56,253 nucleotides of DNA from Lentisphaeria bacterium (lineage in GTDB: Bacteria; Verrucomicrobiota; Lentisphaeria; Victivallales; Victivallaceae). The notes below the pieces were generated by a model that saw only the letters and a program-made list of their open reading frames with translations, did not search any database and was not told the origin of the DNA. The translations under genes and the position numbers were made by a program. Shown piece after piece: positions 43,981 to 52,807 of the stretch; the first letter of the stretch is position 1, and the number at the start of each line of letters is the position of its first letter. The stretch spans positions 1 to 56,253 of the forward strand of contig JAFTUS010000091.1 in NCBI GenBank assembly GCA_017466125.1, in the 5' to 3' direction.

Positions 43981-46071
43981 TTAAATTTCTTTCAGCACAG
44001 AAAGATTGTATCTGCCGGCGTAAAATTCCAGAAGACCGTCTTTTGCCGTGATCTCTCTGTTCGTCTGCATTTCCACAAATCTGCCGTTGAAATTTTTGTC
44101 TGTCAACTGCAGTTTGCAGCACTCCTCCGCATCGGCGAAAAAGGCGAAAATCATCTTTTTGCCTCCGGAAGAACCCTGCTTGACATAGATGAATTTCTCA
44201 TCACCGCTTTTTTCGTTCAGCACGCGGAAGGGCGGCACGACTCCGGCTGAAGCGGCAATATCCGCCAGCAGGAGTTCAAAATCGGCATAGTTTTTTCTGA
44301 AATAGCAGTTGCCGAAGTAACCGCCCAGATAAATGATCTTTCCTTTTCCGCAGGAAAATTCCGCACAGAGCGGAGAACCTTTGTATTCAGCAAAGACCCG
44401 CTGCGGAGCAACACCGGTATCGCACAGAGGCGTGAACCACTGTTCGCAGTCGATGGAGTATTCTCTGTCTCCTGTCAGTTTGAGCGGAGAAGTGAACTGC
44501 CGTCTGCCCGCTTCGCAGATGCCGAACTGATTGAGGAAACGCTTCTGCGGATAACGGTAGAACCCCGCCTTGTCAAATGCGCCGCATTCCGATTCCGCCA
44601 GCAGAGTGCCGCCGTTGCGGACAAATTCTGCGATTTTTTCTTCGGCACAGGCATCCAGAACGATCGTCCGGGGGAGGATCAGGAGTTTGAATTTACTCAA
44701 ATTATCCAGATGCCCCGCTTCGACAAAGGTGGAGGGGATGGACTGCTTGACCAGCGCGCGGGAGTAGCCGTCAATGGCTTCGAGCATACGCATTGCGCTG
44801 CTCTCCTGCGCCCAGTCCAGATAGTAGCAGTCGGGGGAGAAAAGAACGGCGATCTCCGCTTCATCGGGGCGGTAATTGCTGAAAAGTTCCTGATTGGCCT
44901 CCAACAGATCACCGCTGGCGCGCATGGCACGCAGACGGTCCGGAGAGTATTCATCGTTTCCGCCCAGCCCGAAATAACCGGCTTCTCTGCCGAAAATCTC
45001 ATCGCGCCAGCACCAGAAAAGGATGGTATCCGCACCACAGGCGAGACCGTTCCAGAGCCAACGCTGCTGCTGTTCAGGGTAAACATCCGGAGTGATGTCG
45101 AAACCGACCCCGGCACGGCCGCCCTGTACTTCGCTGAGCCAGATATGTTTGCCGTTGGCGGCGGCGTGGACCTTTTCCACCCGGCTGCCGAATGCCGCAT
45201 CATCGACATTCTGCCACACCGGGAAACTGGAACAGCCGATGCCGTCAAGGGAATTTGCCAAATTCCAGTCGTTGCCGCGGTCGAGGGCGAACAACTCATG
45301 ATTGCCGACGTAACCGCAGGAGGGCTGTCCGCCGTGGGCGGTCATCACATGCACGGGGTCGATACTGCGCATGATCTCATACCGCCATGCGCCATGCTGA
45401 TCGGCACGGTCAGTGAGAAAGTTCTGCCACGCCATCAATTCGGTGTAGGGCAGATCGGGGCGTTTGCCGGGCATGACATCTTCCCAGCAGATATACCGTC
45501 TGTGCCATGCGTCGTTCAGTCCGTCAAGGGAGCCGTAACGTTTGCAGAGCCAGTTGCGGAACTCCTCAATGGTATGCGGACAGAAGCAGACCGGTTCATC
45601 GGCGTGTTCGCCCCAGCGCAGTTCGTTCCACAGATCCCAGCCGTGGAGGTTGGGGCAGTCGGCGTAGTGTCTGCCGAGCGTTTCAAGGAACGCTTTCATC
45701 CGCTCCCGCAGACCGGGGTGGTCGGTACAGCCGCCGGGGGTCAGCCCGAAGTTACATTCACAGCGGAGCGTGGAGACGACCTTCTGACCGGCACGGTTCA
45801 GCATTTCACAACCGGGGACTTCACGGAAGATCCACTGCGGCTGGATCTCTGCAATGGAAGAAAGCACGACTTGCAGATCGTTTTTGGCGGCGATCTCAAC
45901 CAGACGGTCGTAATCGCTGAAATCGAAATGCCCGGGGCGGGATTCGACCCACGCCCAGAGGACCCACAACTGAACGGTATTCAATCCGGATGCCCGGATG
46001 CGTTTGAAATCGTCCTCCCAATACTCCTGCTCCGGAAACGGGGCCCGATAATATTGAACTCCAATATTCAT
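43981..46071 (-). CDS. Beta-galactosidase, GH42 family
   Basis: About 696 residues, no signal peptide, so cytoplasmic. The GH42 start is IGVQYYRAPFPEQEYWEDDF followed by NTVQLWVLWAWVESRPGHFD; the acid/base is E in GWDLWNELRWG and the nucleophile E in IWLSEVQGG. A trimerisation-like Rossmann domain (about 420-610) and a C-terminal beta domain follow. The ATG at 46071 was chosen because the protein homology begins there and AAGGAA lies upstream; the 24 extra upstream residues are unlikely. With rhaB it suggests cleavage of a rhamnose- or galactose-bearing glycan, for example from rhamnogalacturonan. GH42 can also have arabinosidase activity. Confidence 0.87.
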   Translation of the reverse strand: MNIGVQYYRAPFPEQEYWEDDFKRIRASGLNTVQLWVLWAWVESRPGHFDFSDYDRLVEIAAKNDLQVVLSSIAEIQPQWIFREVPGCEMLNRAGQKVVSTLRCECNFGLTPGGCTDHPGLRERMKAFLETLGRHYADCPNLHGWDLWNELRWGEHADEPVCFCPHTIEEFRNWLCKRYGSLDGLNDAWHRRYICWEDVMPGKRPDLPYTELMAWQNFLTDRADQHGAWRYEIMRSIDPVHVMTAHGGQPSCGYVGNHELFALDRGNDWNLANSLDGIGCSSFPVWQNVDDAAFGSRVEKVHAAANGKHIWLSEVQGGRAGVGFDITPDVYPEQQQRWLWNGLACGADTILFWCWRDEIFGREAGYFGLGGNDEYSPDRLRAMRASGDLLEANQELFSNYRPDEAEIAVLFSPDCYYLDWAQESSAMRMLEAIDGYSRALVKQSIPSTFVEAGHLDNLSKFKLLILPRTIVLDACAEEKIAEFVRNGGTLLAESECGAFDKAGFYRYPQKRFLNQFGICEAGRRQFTSPLKLTGDREYSIDCEQWFTPLCDTGVAPQRVFAEYKGSPLCAEFSCGKGKIIYLGGYFGNCYFRKNYADFELLLADIAASAGVVPPFRVLNEKSGDEKFIYVKQGSSGGKKMIFAFFADAEECCKLQLTDKNFNGRFVEMQTNREITAKDGLLEFYAGRYNLSVLKEI

Positions 46072-46300
46072 AAAGCGGCAATTCCTTATCTTAAATGTTC
46101 GCTGTATTTGACATACTATACAGAAAAAACAGAAAAAATCCACCCCGGATCGGATTTTTTTGTAAAATATCCTTTTTTTTTACGATCGGCAGGGACAGCA
46201 GATGATGCCGCAGATAAAAGTCCGGCGCAGGATTTCCGGCAGTTGCGCCGCCTCTGTCTGAAAAAAGATATAAAATCGCACTGTCCTGACCGTTCTTTAC

Positions 46301-46329
46301 TTGAAAAATCGCTGTTTTTGCTGTATTTT
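46301..46329 (+). promoter_or_regulatory. Promoter of the small membrane protein locus
   Basis: TTGAAA (46301-46306), 17 bp, TATTTT (46324-46329), followed by AGGAGA (46343-46348) and the ATG at 46355. The rest of 46072-46300 holds AT tracts and no gene. Confidence 0.65.
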
Positions 46330-46354
46330 ATATCTTGATTATTCAGGAGAACAG

Positions 46355-46945
46355 ATGAATAAAAGCGAAACGTTCAAACAGTTTGCAGAATTCACAGCCT
46401 CCGCTGTCTGCGGAGGACGGTGGCTGTTTGTGTTTGCCGGACTTCTCTGTTTCTTCTTCCTTTCCGGCGCAGGCGGACTCTTCCAGACTGCGGCGGACAG
46501 AAGCGAAAATCGGATTTGCGCCGCAGAATATCCGGATTCTCCGGAAGAGGCTTTGCGGAGCAATCCTCTCCCCCCCTTGCAGCAGGTCGTGCGTTCGCTC
46601 CGTTCCCAGCGGCTGCTTGCGCCTTTCAAACTGCTGCCGTTCACACTGCCGGTTCCGGCTTTTCTGCTGATATTGCCGCTCTTCGTCTCCGTTGCCGTCC
46701 TTGCGGGAGCAAGGTGGAACAGGCAATGCGGTTTGCGTACTTCGATCCTTGTGCGGGCAGGTCCCCTGTGTTTTGAAAAAATCTGCACTTTTTTTCAAAA
46801 CAGCAAACAAAACACAAGGAAATATTATTATGAAAGAGTTTCTGAAAAAGAATTTGGAATCCGTCATCTGCTACGGTTTTTGCGCACTTCTGGTTATCAC
46901 CGGTTTTTTTGTCTACAAAATGATTTTTTAAGGACAGTGTGCTGA
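46355..46945 (+). CDS. Hypothetical membrane protein
   Basis: About 196 residues as an open frame. There are two likely membrane segments: residues about 20-38 (WLFVFAGLLCFFFLSGAG) and about 93-118 (LLPFTLPVPAFLLILPLFVS), with a charged periplasmic stretch between. No family is recognised. After about residue 135 the sequence becomes Lys/Tyr/Arg-rich and overlaps a hairpin (46771-46800) and the whole 33-aa ORF at 46830, so the native protein may be shorter. Promoter and AGGAGA support the start. It precedes the Ca/Na exchanger. Confidence 0.5.
   Translation: MNKSETFKQFAEFTASAVCGGRWLFVFAGLLCFFFLSGAGGLFQTAADRSENRICAAEYPDSPEEALRSNPLPPLQQVVRSLRSQRLLAPFKLLPFTLPVPAFLLILPLFVSVAVLAGARWNRQCGLRTSILVRAGPLCFEKICTFFQNSKQNTRKYYYERVSEKEFGIRHLLRFLRTSGYHRFFCLQNDFLRTVC
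46771..46800 (+). terminator. AT-rich hairpin within the membrane-protein locus
   Basis: TTTTGAAAAAA (46771-46781) pairs with TTTTTTTCAAAA (46789-46800). The U-rich arm may cause partial termination. It lies 30 bp before the 33-aa ORF, inside the end of the longer frame. Confidence 0.4.
46830..46931 (+). CDS. 33-aa single-segment membrane microprotein
   Basis: MKEFLKKNLESVICYGFCAL is followed by a hydrophobic run and ends VYKMIF: a short basic N-terminus, one membrane helix (about 11-29) and a tiny tail. AAGGAA sits 7-8 bp before the ATG, and the gene ends 15 bp before the exchanger start. It overlaps the larger frame at 46355-46945 in another phase. It could be a regulatory subunit of the exchanger; this is inferred from position only. 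Confidence 0.55.
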   Translation: MKEFLKKNLESVICYGFCALLVITGFFVYKMIF

Positions 46946-46946
46946 A

Positions 46947-47900
46947 ATGACAGAATTTTTACTCCATTTGCTCTATGCTGTTCTCGGCATTGCCGGACTC
47001 TATTACGGAGCTGAATTTTTGGTCAAAGGGGGTGTCTCCATCGCCCGCAGGGCAGGAGTGTCCCCGCTGGTCATCGGGCTGACGCTGGTTGCATTCGCAA
47101 CGAGCGCACCCGAACTGGTCGTAAGCGTCAGTGCCGCCATCGACGGAAGTTCCGACATCTCTCTCGGCAACGTGGTCGGCTCGAACATCTGCAACATTGC
47201 ACTTATCCTCGGACTTTGCGCCTGCATCACGCCGATGGTGGTGCAGCGGCAGATTTTGCGGTTCGACTCCCATTTTATGGTGGGCAGTGCCGTTCTGCTG
47301 GCGGTCTTTTACCTCTCCGGCAACGGGGTCAACCGGATACAGGCTCTGGTTCTGCTCGCCGGAATGATCGTCTATGTCGTCTGGAACGTCTATGCCTCAC
47401 GCAAAGAGAACGCCGCCGCTGAAACAGAGAAAACGGAAGAAAAACTTCTTCCGCTGTGGCAATCTCTGCTGCTGATCGTTCTGGCACTGGCTCTGCTGGT
47501 TGCCGGGGCAAAGATTTTCCTCCGGAGTGCCGTTTTCTTTGCCGGGAAACTGGGACTTTCGGAAGCGGTGATCGGTTTGACCATCGTAGCGGTCGGAACT
47601 TCCCTGCCCGAACTTGCGACTTCTGTGGTCGCCGCCATCAAGGGCGAAGATGATATTGCCATCGGCAATGTGGTCGGATCGAATATTTTCAACATCCTCT
47701 GTATCCTCGGGATCACTCCTCTGATCGCCCCGCTGAAAAACGCCGCTCTTGACCCGGTGGATATGGGGGCGATGATCCTTGTTTCAATTCTGCTGGTGCC
47801 GATGATGCGCACCGGCTGGAAAATATCACGCAAAGAGGGGGCTGCTCTGCTGATTTTGTACGCAGGCTACATCACCTATCTGCTTTGCACCCACACATAA
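46947..47900 (+). CDS. Calcium/sodium antiporter (YrbG-type CaCA)
   Basis: A 317-residue inner-membrane exchanger of about 10 segments. Both alpha repeats are clear: VAFATSAPELVVSVSAA with GNVVGSNICNIALILG, and VAVGTSLPELATSVVAAIKG with GNVVGSNIFNILCILG; the Glu in each (PEL) coordinates the cation. It exports Ca2+ in exchange for Na+ or H+. Normal length, and 21 bp before the Na/Pi gene. Confidence 0.93.
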   Translation: MTEFLLHLLYAVLGIAGLYYGAEFLVKGGVSIARRAGVSPLVIGLTLVAFATSAPELVVSVSAAIDGSSDISLGNVVGSNICNIALILGLCACITPMVVQRQILRFDSHFMVGSAVLLAVFYLSGNGVNRIQALVLLAGMIVYVVWNVYASRKENAAAETEKTEEKLLPLWQSLLLIVLALALLVAGAKIFLRSAVFFAGKLGLSEAVIGLTIVAVGTSLPELATSVVAAIKGEDDIAIGNVVGSNIFNILCILGITPLIAPLKNAALDPVDMGAMILVSILLVPMMRTGWKISRKEGAALLILYAGYITYLLCTHT

Positions 47901-47921
47901 GTTCAAGGAGAAAAACAAAAA

Positions 47922-49589
47922 ATGGTATCAACGGTATTCAATATTTTCGGCGGTCTTGCCATATTCATCATCGGTATGAATATGATGAGCGATGGTCTGC
48001 ACAAGGCGGCGGGAGAAAAGATGCGCAACATCCTGCGTCTCTTTTCCGCCAACCGTTTTGTGGCGATCCTTTCGGGAACCGCCGTTACCGCAGTGGTTCA
48101 ATCTTCCAGTGCCAGTACGGTCATGGTCATCGGCTTTGTCAACGCCGGTCTGCTGACGCTGGTTCAGGCGATGGGGATCATCTTCGGTGCCAATATCGGT
48201 ACTACCGTTACCGCCCAGTTGGTGGCTTTTGACATCAGCTGGATCATTATGCCGTCAATCTTCCTCGGTATGCTGGCAGGATTTGTTCACAAAGACAATT
48301 GGAAAAACTGGGGCGAAACCCTTATGGGGCTTGGTTTTCTCTTTCTCGGCATGGGGATCATGAGCGGGGATTTGAAAGCCCTCTCCGGTTCTCCTGCTTT
48401 TATGCAAGCCTTCCAGTGGTTTGACTGCGCCCCCGTCAATGGGAGCATCCCGCTCTTCTCCCTGTTCGGCGCAATTCTGGTCGGTCTGGTCGTGACGTGC
48501 ATTATCCAGAGCAGTTCGGCGTGTTCCGGTATCGTCATTGCATTGGGTGCAAGCGGCGTGCTGAACCTCTACACGGCAGTTGCGCTTATCCTCGGTTCCA
48601 ACATCGGAACGACGGTCACTGCACAGTTGGCGGCGATTTCAGCCAACCGGGTCGCAAAACAGACGGCACTGGCTCATACGCTTTTTAATGTAATCGGTGC
48701 ATTGATCATCTCTCTGACATTCTATCTCCCGTCCGGCGGCGATGCTCCGCTTTTCTTTGAACTGGTGGAATACCTTTCCAAAGACGGTACACTGCCCCGC
48801 AAGATCGCCAACGCTCATACGATTTTCAACGTATTTACCACGGTTGTTCTAATTCCGTTCATTCCTCTTCTGGCGAAGATCTGTGAAAAACTCATTCCGG
48901 TCAAGAAATCCGCAGAAAGATTTCAGCGGCTCGAAGTCCACTTGCTCGATACTCCTGAAATTGCTCTCACCCAGACCAATACCGCACTGCGCCGGATGCT
49001 CACCAAGGCGTGGCGCATGGTTGACTGCGCCCTCAAAACCTACAACAAGAATGATGAGGAAAATCAGAAACTCGTTGCCGAACTGGAAGAGAAAGAAAAG
49101 CGTATCGACCTCTATCAGCACGATATTACTGAATATCTCACCAAACTGATGAACAGACCGCTGACGCCCAAACAGTCCATCCGTATCCCGAAACTGCTGC
49201 ACTGCACCAACGATGCGGAACGCATCGGCGACCATACGGCTCCGATCTGCAAGATGATCGAAGACTTCAGGGCAAAAGGTCACGCCTTGAGCAATGCCGC
49301 AGAAGAGGAATTCAACACACTGCATGCGCTGCTGGCACAGCAGGCGAAAATCGTCCTTGCGGTCATGGAGGATGCCACACAGGAATCCCAGACCAAAGCA
49401 GCCAAACTCTGGGGCGAGATCTATATGTCCTGCGATATTTATGAGAAAAATCACCTTGCCCGTCTTGAGGCAGGTGCTTGTGATACGACAACGGGTATTT
49501 TCTACATCGACCTCTTAACGGAGATCCGCAAGGTCGCCCGCCACTTCTCCAACATCGCGGAACGTGCGTGGGATTGCCAGGGCAAGTAA
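47922..49589 (+). CDS. Na/Pi cotransporter family protein with PhoU-like tail
   Basis: A 555-residue protein. The N-terminal membrane part (about 1-310) has the duplicated QSSSA signature: AVVQSSSASTVMVIGFVNAG and CIIQSSSACSGIVIALGASG, each near GSNIGTTVTAQL or GANIGTTVTAQL. The C-terminal 220 residues are a helical PhoU-like cytoplasmic domain. It would import phosphate with sodium, possibly gated by the tail. AAGGAG precedes the ATG. It follows the Ca/Na exchanger, so both use the sodium gradient. Confidence 0.92.
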   Translation: MVSTVFNIFGGLAIFIIGMNMMSDGLHKAAGEKMRNILRLFSANRFVAILSGTAVTAVVQSSSASTVMVIGFVNAGLLTLVQAMGIIFGANIGTTVTAQLVAFDISWIIMPSIFLGMLAGFVHKDNWKNWGETLMGLGFLFLGMGIMSGDLKALSGSPAFMQAFQWFDCAPVNGSIPLFSLFGAILVGLVVTCIIQSSSACSGIVIALGASGVLNLYTAVALILGSNIGTTVTAQLAAISANRVAKQTALAHTLFNVIGALIISLTFYLPSGGDAPLFFELVEYLSKDGTLPRKIANAHTIFNVFTTVVLIPFIPLLAKICEKLIPVKKSAERFQRLEVHLLDTPEIALTQTNTALRRMLTKAWRMVDCALKTYNKNDEENQKLVAELEEKEKRIDLYQHDITEYLTKLMNRPLTPKQSIRIPKLLHCTNDAERIGDHTAPICKMIEDFRAKGHALSNAAEEEFNTLHALLAQQAKIVLAVMEDATQESQTKAAKLWGEIYMSCDIYEKNHLARLEAGACDTTTGIFYIDLLTEIRKVARHFSNIAERAWDCQGK

Positions 49590-49626
49590 AGTAAAACCAA
49601 CATTGAATATAAAGGAATTTTTCTTC

Positions 49627-49896
49627 ATGAAAGCAGTCGTTTCTGTAATCGGGCGCGATGCCGTGGGCATCATCGCCAAAGTCAGTGCCGGATGTGCCGA
49701 ATACGGAGCCAACATTCTGGATATTTCCCAGACGGTTCTGCATGATTATTTCACCATGATCATGTTTGTGGACATCGAAAAACTCAATCTTCCCTTCAAC
49801 GATTTCGTTGACCGCATGGCGGAACAGGGCCGCAAAGAGGGGCTTGAAATCCACGTTATGCACGAAGATATCTTTAATTCCATGCACAGGATCTGA
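49627..49896 (+). CDS. ACT-domain protein (UPF0237-type)
   Basis: An 89-residue single ACT domain: [40 protein letters not shown] and a C-terminal helix. ACT domains bind amino acids and regulate partners. The start at 49627 is supported by AAGGAA and by the domain edge; the longer frame from 49564 is unsupported. It is 2 bp before the DUF711 gene, a pairing conserved in many bacteria and archaea, so it is probably the regulatory subunit. Confidence 0.88.
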   Translation: MKAVVSVIGRDAVGIIAKVSAGCAEYGANILDISQTVLHDYFTMIMFVDIEKLNLPFNDFVDRMAEQGRKEGLEIHVMHEDIFNSMHRI

Positions 49897-49898
49897 CC

Positions 49899-51257
49899 AT
49901 GTTTGATACAAAAGACATCATCGAAACGATCAGCATGATCCGGGAAGAGTGCCTGGATATCCGCACGATCACCATGGGGATCTCTCTCTACGACTGTCAG
50001 AGCGAAGACCCCGACCGTCTCGCCGCCCGGATCTATGACCGCATCATGAGCAAAGCGCAAAATCTGGTCAAAACCGGTGAGGATATTGAGAAAAAATACG
50101 GTATTCCCATCATCAACAAACGGGTTTCCGTCACCCCCATCGCATTGATGGCGGGCGGGCTGGATGTGGATGGAGCCGTCAAAATCGCCAAAACCCTCGA
50201 CCGCGCCGCCCATGAACTCGGCATCAACTTTATCGGCGGTTACAGCGCACTGGTGCAGAAAGGTTTCACCAACGGCAGCCGCACGCTGATCGACTCCATT
50301 CCGCAGGCTCTTGCCGAAACGGAGCGGGTCTGCTCCTCCGTCAACGTGGCCAGCACCAAGGCGGGGATCAATATGGATGCCGTCGCCCTCATGGGGCGCA
50401 TCATCCGCCGGACGGCGGATCTGACGAAAGACCGCCAATCCATCGGCTGTGCCAAACTGGTGGTTTTCGCCAACGTGCCGGACGACAACCCGTTTATGGC
50501 GGGAGCGTTCCACGGCATCGGCGAACCTGAAACGGTCATCAACGTCGGTGTTTCCGGCCCCGGAGTGGTGGCGGCGGCGATCCGCCGTCAGGGGGCTTGC
50601 AATCTGACGGAGATCGCAGAGACCATCAAACGTACCGCTTTCAAGATCACCCGTGTCGGTCAGTTGGTCGCCCGTGAAGCATCGGAACGGCTGAATGTGC
50701 CTTTCGGTATTGTGGACCTGTCGCTGGCTCCGACGCCGGCGGTGGGGGACTCTGTCGCTTACATTCTCGAATCCATGGGGCTTGAAAAATGCGGTTGTCA
50801 CGGTACGACTGCGGCTCTTGCCATGCTCAATGACGCCGTCAAAAAAGGCGGTGTCATGGCGTCCTCGCACGTGGGCGGACTTTCGGGTGCGTTCATCCCT
50901 GTTTCAGAAGATGCGGGCATGATCGAAGCCGCCGCCTGCGGCGCACTGAGTCTGGAGAAACTCGAAGCCATGACCGCTGTCTGTTCGGTGGGACTGGATA
51001 TGATCGCCATTCCGGGAGACACTTCCGCAGAAGTCATCTCCGGCATCATTGCCGATGAGATCGCGATCGGTGTGGTCAATACCAAAACGACCGCAGTACG
51101 CCTGATCCCCGCCGCCGGATGCAATGTCGGCGACATGGTATCTTTCGGCGGACTACTGGGCGAAGCACCGGTCATTCCGGTAAGCAAATACTCCCCCGCA
51201 GAGTTCATCGCCCGCGGAGGACGCATCCCCGCTCCCCTGCAAAGTCTCAAGAACTGA
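49899..51257 (+). CDS. PFL/DUF711 family protein (UPF0210)
   Basis: A 452-residue protein matching the UPF0210 family: start [20 protein letters not shown] ([19 protein letters not shown]), [19 protein letters not shown] and the highly conserved C-terminal half ([55 protein letters not shown]). The fold is related to the pyruvate formate-lyase barrel, but no glycyl-radical motif is visible. Biochemical role unknown; co-occurrence with the ACT protein suggests amino-acid control. It ends at a strong terminator. Confidence 0.9.
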   Translation: MFDTKDIIETISMIREECLDIRTITMGISLYDCQSEDPDRLAARIYDRIMSKAQNLVKTGEDIEKKYGIPIINKRVSVTPIALMAGGLDVDGAVKIAKTLDRAAHELGINFIGGYSALVQKGFTNGSRTLIDSIPQALAETERVCSSVNVASTKAGINMDAVALMGRIIRRTADLTKDRQSIGCAKLVVFANVPDDNPFMAGAFHGIGEPETVINVGVSGPGVVAAAIRRQGACNLTEIAETIKRTAFKITRVGQLVAREASERLNVPFGIVDLSLAPTPAVGDSVAYILESMGLEKCGCHGTTAALAMLNDAVKKGGVMASSHVGGLSGAFIPVSEDAGMIEAAACGALSLEKLEAMTAVCSVGLDMIAIPGDTSAEVISGIIADEIAIGVVNTKTTAVRLIPAAGCNVGDMVSFGGLLGEAPVIPVSKYSPAEFIARGGRIPAPLQSLKN

Positions 51258-51276
51258 CACCGGAAGATGTTCCGAC

Positions 51277-51328
51277 AAAAAATCCCGGAGTTTGAGGGAC
51301 TTGAAAAGTCCGGACTCCGGGATTTTTT
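51277..51328. terminator. Bidirectional intrinsic terminator
   Basis: AAAAAATCCCGGAGT (51277-51291) pairs with ACTCCGGGATTTTTT (51314-51328), with an inner GGACTT/AAGTCC stem. T-runs are present in both directions; it serves the DUF711 gene and the convergent queE operon. Confidence 0.88.
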
Positions 51329-51348
51329 ATCCGTACAGAGCTTTTGTA

Positions 51349-51996
51349 TCACACGCCGGGTTTGTTCCCCCAGATGACTTTGTGCATTTGAAGCTGCATC
51401 CGCACCGGGAGGCGTGAGTCGATGACCCATTGCGCCAACTCCTGCAAATCCACTCTGCCCCATACGGGACTGACCAGCAGATTTGACGTTTTGGAGGGCA
51501 GGTCGTACCGTTTGATCACATCGGCGGCAAAGTCGAAATCCGCTTTGGAACTCACCACGAATTTCACTTCATCGTGCGGCAGAAGCAGAGCATAATTTTC
51601 ATAACAGTTATACTCCGCCATGCCCGAACCGGGCAGTTTGCAGTCGAGGATCTTGCGGACTTCCGGCGGAACGTCATCTATGGGCATGGAACCGTTGGTT
51701 TCCAGCAGAACTTCCGAGCCGGTGTCGCAGAGAGCGCGGCACAACGCCGCCCCCGCCGGAGTTGCCAGCGGTTCGCCCCCCGTGACTTCAATCAGACCGA
51801 CTCCGGTGGAAATATGCCAGTCGGCAAGGGCGGAAAGTTCCCACTCCTCCCCGGCGGAGAAATCCTGTCCGTAGAGGGTATCGCAATAATTGCAGCGCAG
51901 ATTGCACCCCGCCAGACGGATAAAATTGCAGATCCGTCCGGCATGGGTGGATTCACCTTGCAGACTGGTGAAGTGTTCTATGATCTTAATCTTCAA
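51349..51996 (-). CDS. queE: 7-Carboxy-7-deazaguanine synthase
   Basis: A 215-residue radical SAM enzyme turning 6-carboxytetrahydropterin into CDG in queuosine synthesis. CNLRCNYCDTLYG is the cluster motif (CX3CX2C), VTGGEPLATPAG the SAM-binding GGEP; EHFTSLQGESTHAGR at the start is diagnostic. Its start overlaps the end of queD by 11 bases. QueC, QueF and the transglycosylase are elsewhere. Confidence 0.93.
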   Translation of the reverse strand: MKIKIIEHFTSLQGESTHAGRICNFIRLAGCNLRCNYCDTLYGQDFSAGEEWELSALADWHISTGVGLIEVTGGEPLATPAGAALCRALCDTGSEVLLETNGSMPIDDVPPEVRKILDCKLPGSGMAEYNCYENYALLLPHDEVKFVVSSKADFDFAADVIKRYDLPSKTSNLLVSPVWGRVDLQELAQWVIDSRLPVRMQLQMHKVIWGNKPGV

Positions 51997-52357
51997 AATA
52001 GGTCACCGCTGAACTGTCGGATTCTCCGATGCGCACCTTCCAGACTTTGATCGGGCCGTTATTCATCTTTTCCCCCATGCGGCGGTAGATGAAGCGGGCG
52101 AGATTTTCGCTGGTGGGGTTGATGCTTTCAAAGCCGGGGACATCGTTGAGGAACTTGTGATCCAGTTCGGCAAGAAGTTCATCCAGCCCGGCTTTCAGTT
52201 TCTTGAAATCCAGCGCGATGCCGATTTCATCCTGTTCGGCAGAACGCACGGTTACGGTGACTTTGTAGTTATGGCCGTGCAGATTGCAGCAGTCTCCGTT
52301 ATAGCCGCGCAACTGATGTGCCGCCGAAAAAGAGCGGTCTATTTCGATTTCAAACAT
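51986..52357 (-). CDS. queD: 6-Carboxytetrahydropterin synthase
   Basis: A 123-residue zinc enzyme making 6-carboxytetrahydropterin from dihydroneopterin triphosphate. The zinc histidines are in AAHQLRGY and LHGHNYKVTV, the catalytic Cys in GDCCNLHGH and Glu in the C-terminal VRIGESDSSAVTYFE. It supplies QueE directly. It is 2 bp after the thioredoxin gene, so all three are one leftward operon. Confidence 0.92.
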   Translation of the reverse strand: MFEIEIDRSFSAAHQLRGYNGDCCNLHGHNYKVTVTVRSAEQDEIGIALDFKKLKAGLDELLAELDHKFLNDVPGFESINPTSENLARFIYRRMGEKMNNGPIKVWKVRIGESDSSAVTYFED

Positions 52358-52359
52358 GG

Positions 52360-52674
52360 TTATCCTTTCTTCAATAATTCCATAAGTTGTGCTTTGGTTT
52401 GAACTCCGTCCGCCTCGGCGACCGGAGTTCCGTCACGGAAAAGGATCGTGCGCGGTACGCTCATTACATCGAAACGTTCCGCCAGTTTCATATTGGCTTC
52501 CACTTCGACCTTGGCGATTTTAAGGTAGGCGGGGGCCTCCGCCGCGAACTCTTCCAGCACTTTGCCGAACAGTTGGCAGGGGCCGCACCACGTCGCCCAG
52601 AAATCCACCAGCACCAATCCGCGTTTGATATTTTCGTCAAACGTTTCCGTATCAAGATTTATGATTTTTGTCAT
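52360..52674 (-). CDS. Thioredoxin
   Basis: A 104-residue thioredoxin with the active site FWATWCGPCQLFGKVLEEF (WCGPC) and cis-proline in MSVPRTILF. Start ATG 52674 (MTKIINLD) has GGAGG 5 bp upstream; the frame extends back in phase to 52725 through FRRRKKEEVS, which is unlike a thioredoxin start. It reduces disulfides in the cytosol. Leading a queD-queE operon is unusual and may only be chance. Confidence 0.9.
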   Translation of the reverse strand: MTKIINLDTETFDENIKRGLVLVDFWATWCGPCQLFGKVLEEFAAEAPAYLKIAKVEVEANMKLAERFDVMSVPRTILFRDGTPVAEADGVQTKAQLMELLKKG

Positions 52675-52700
52675 ACTTACCTCCTCTTTCTTTCTCCTCC

Positions 52701-52716
52701 GGAACATTGCTGTTCC
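52701..52716 (-). other. Short GNRA-loop hairpin in the thioredoxin leader
   Basis: On the minus strand GGAACA-GCAA-TGTTCC, a 6-bp stem with a GCAA tetraloop. A TATATT (-10) lies at 52729-52724 with a poor -35, so the hairpin would be at the 5' end of the message, about 27 bp before the start codon. Confidence 0.4.
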
Positions 52717-52807
52717 TCTATACAATATAACACAGAAAAGAAAAAAATAAAGAGTTTACAGGAAAGAAAGTGAAAATTTCCCCTTTTCCCCTTCCCCCCG
52801 GACTTAT

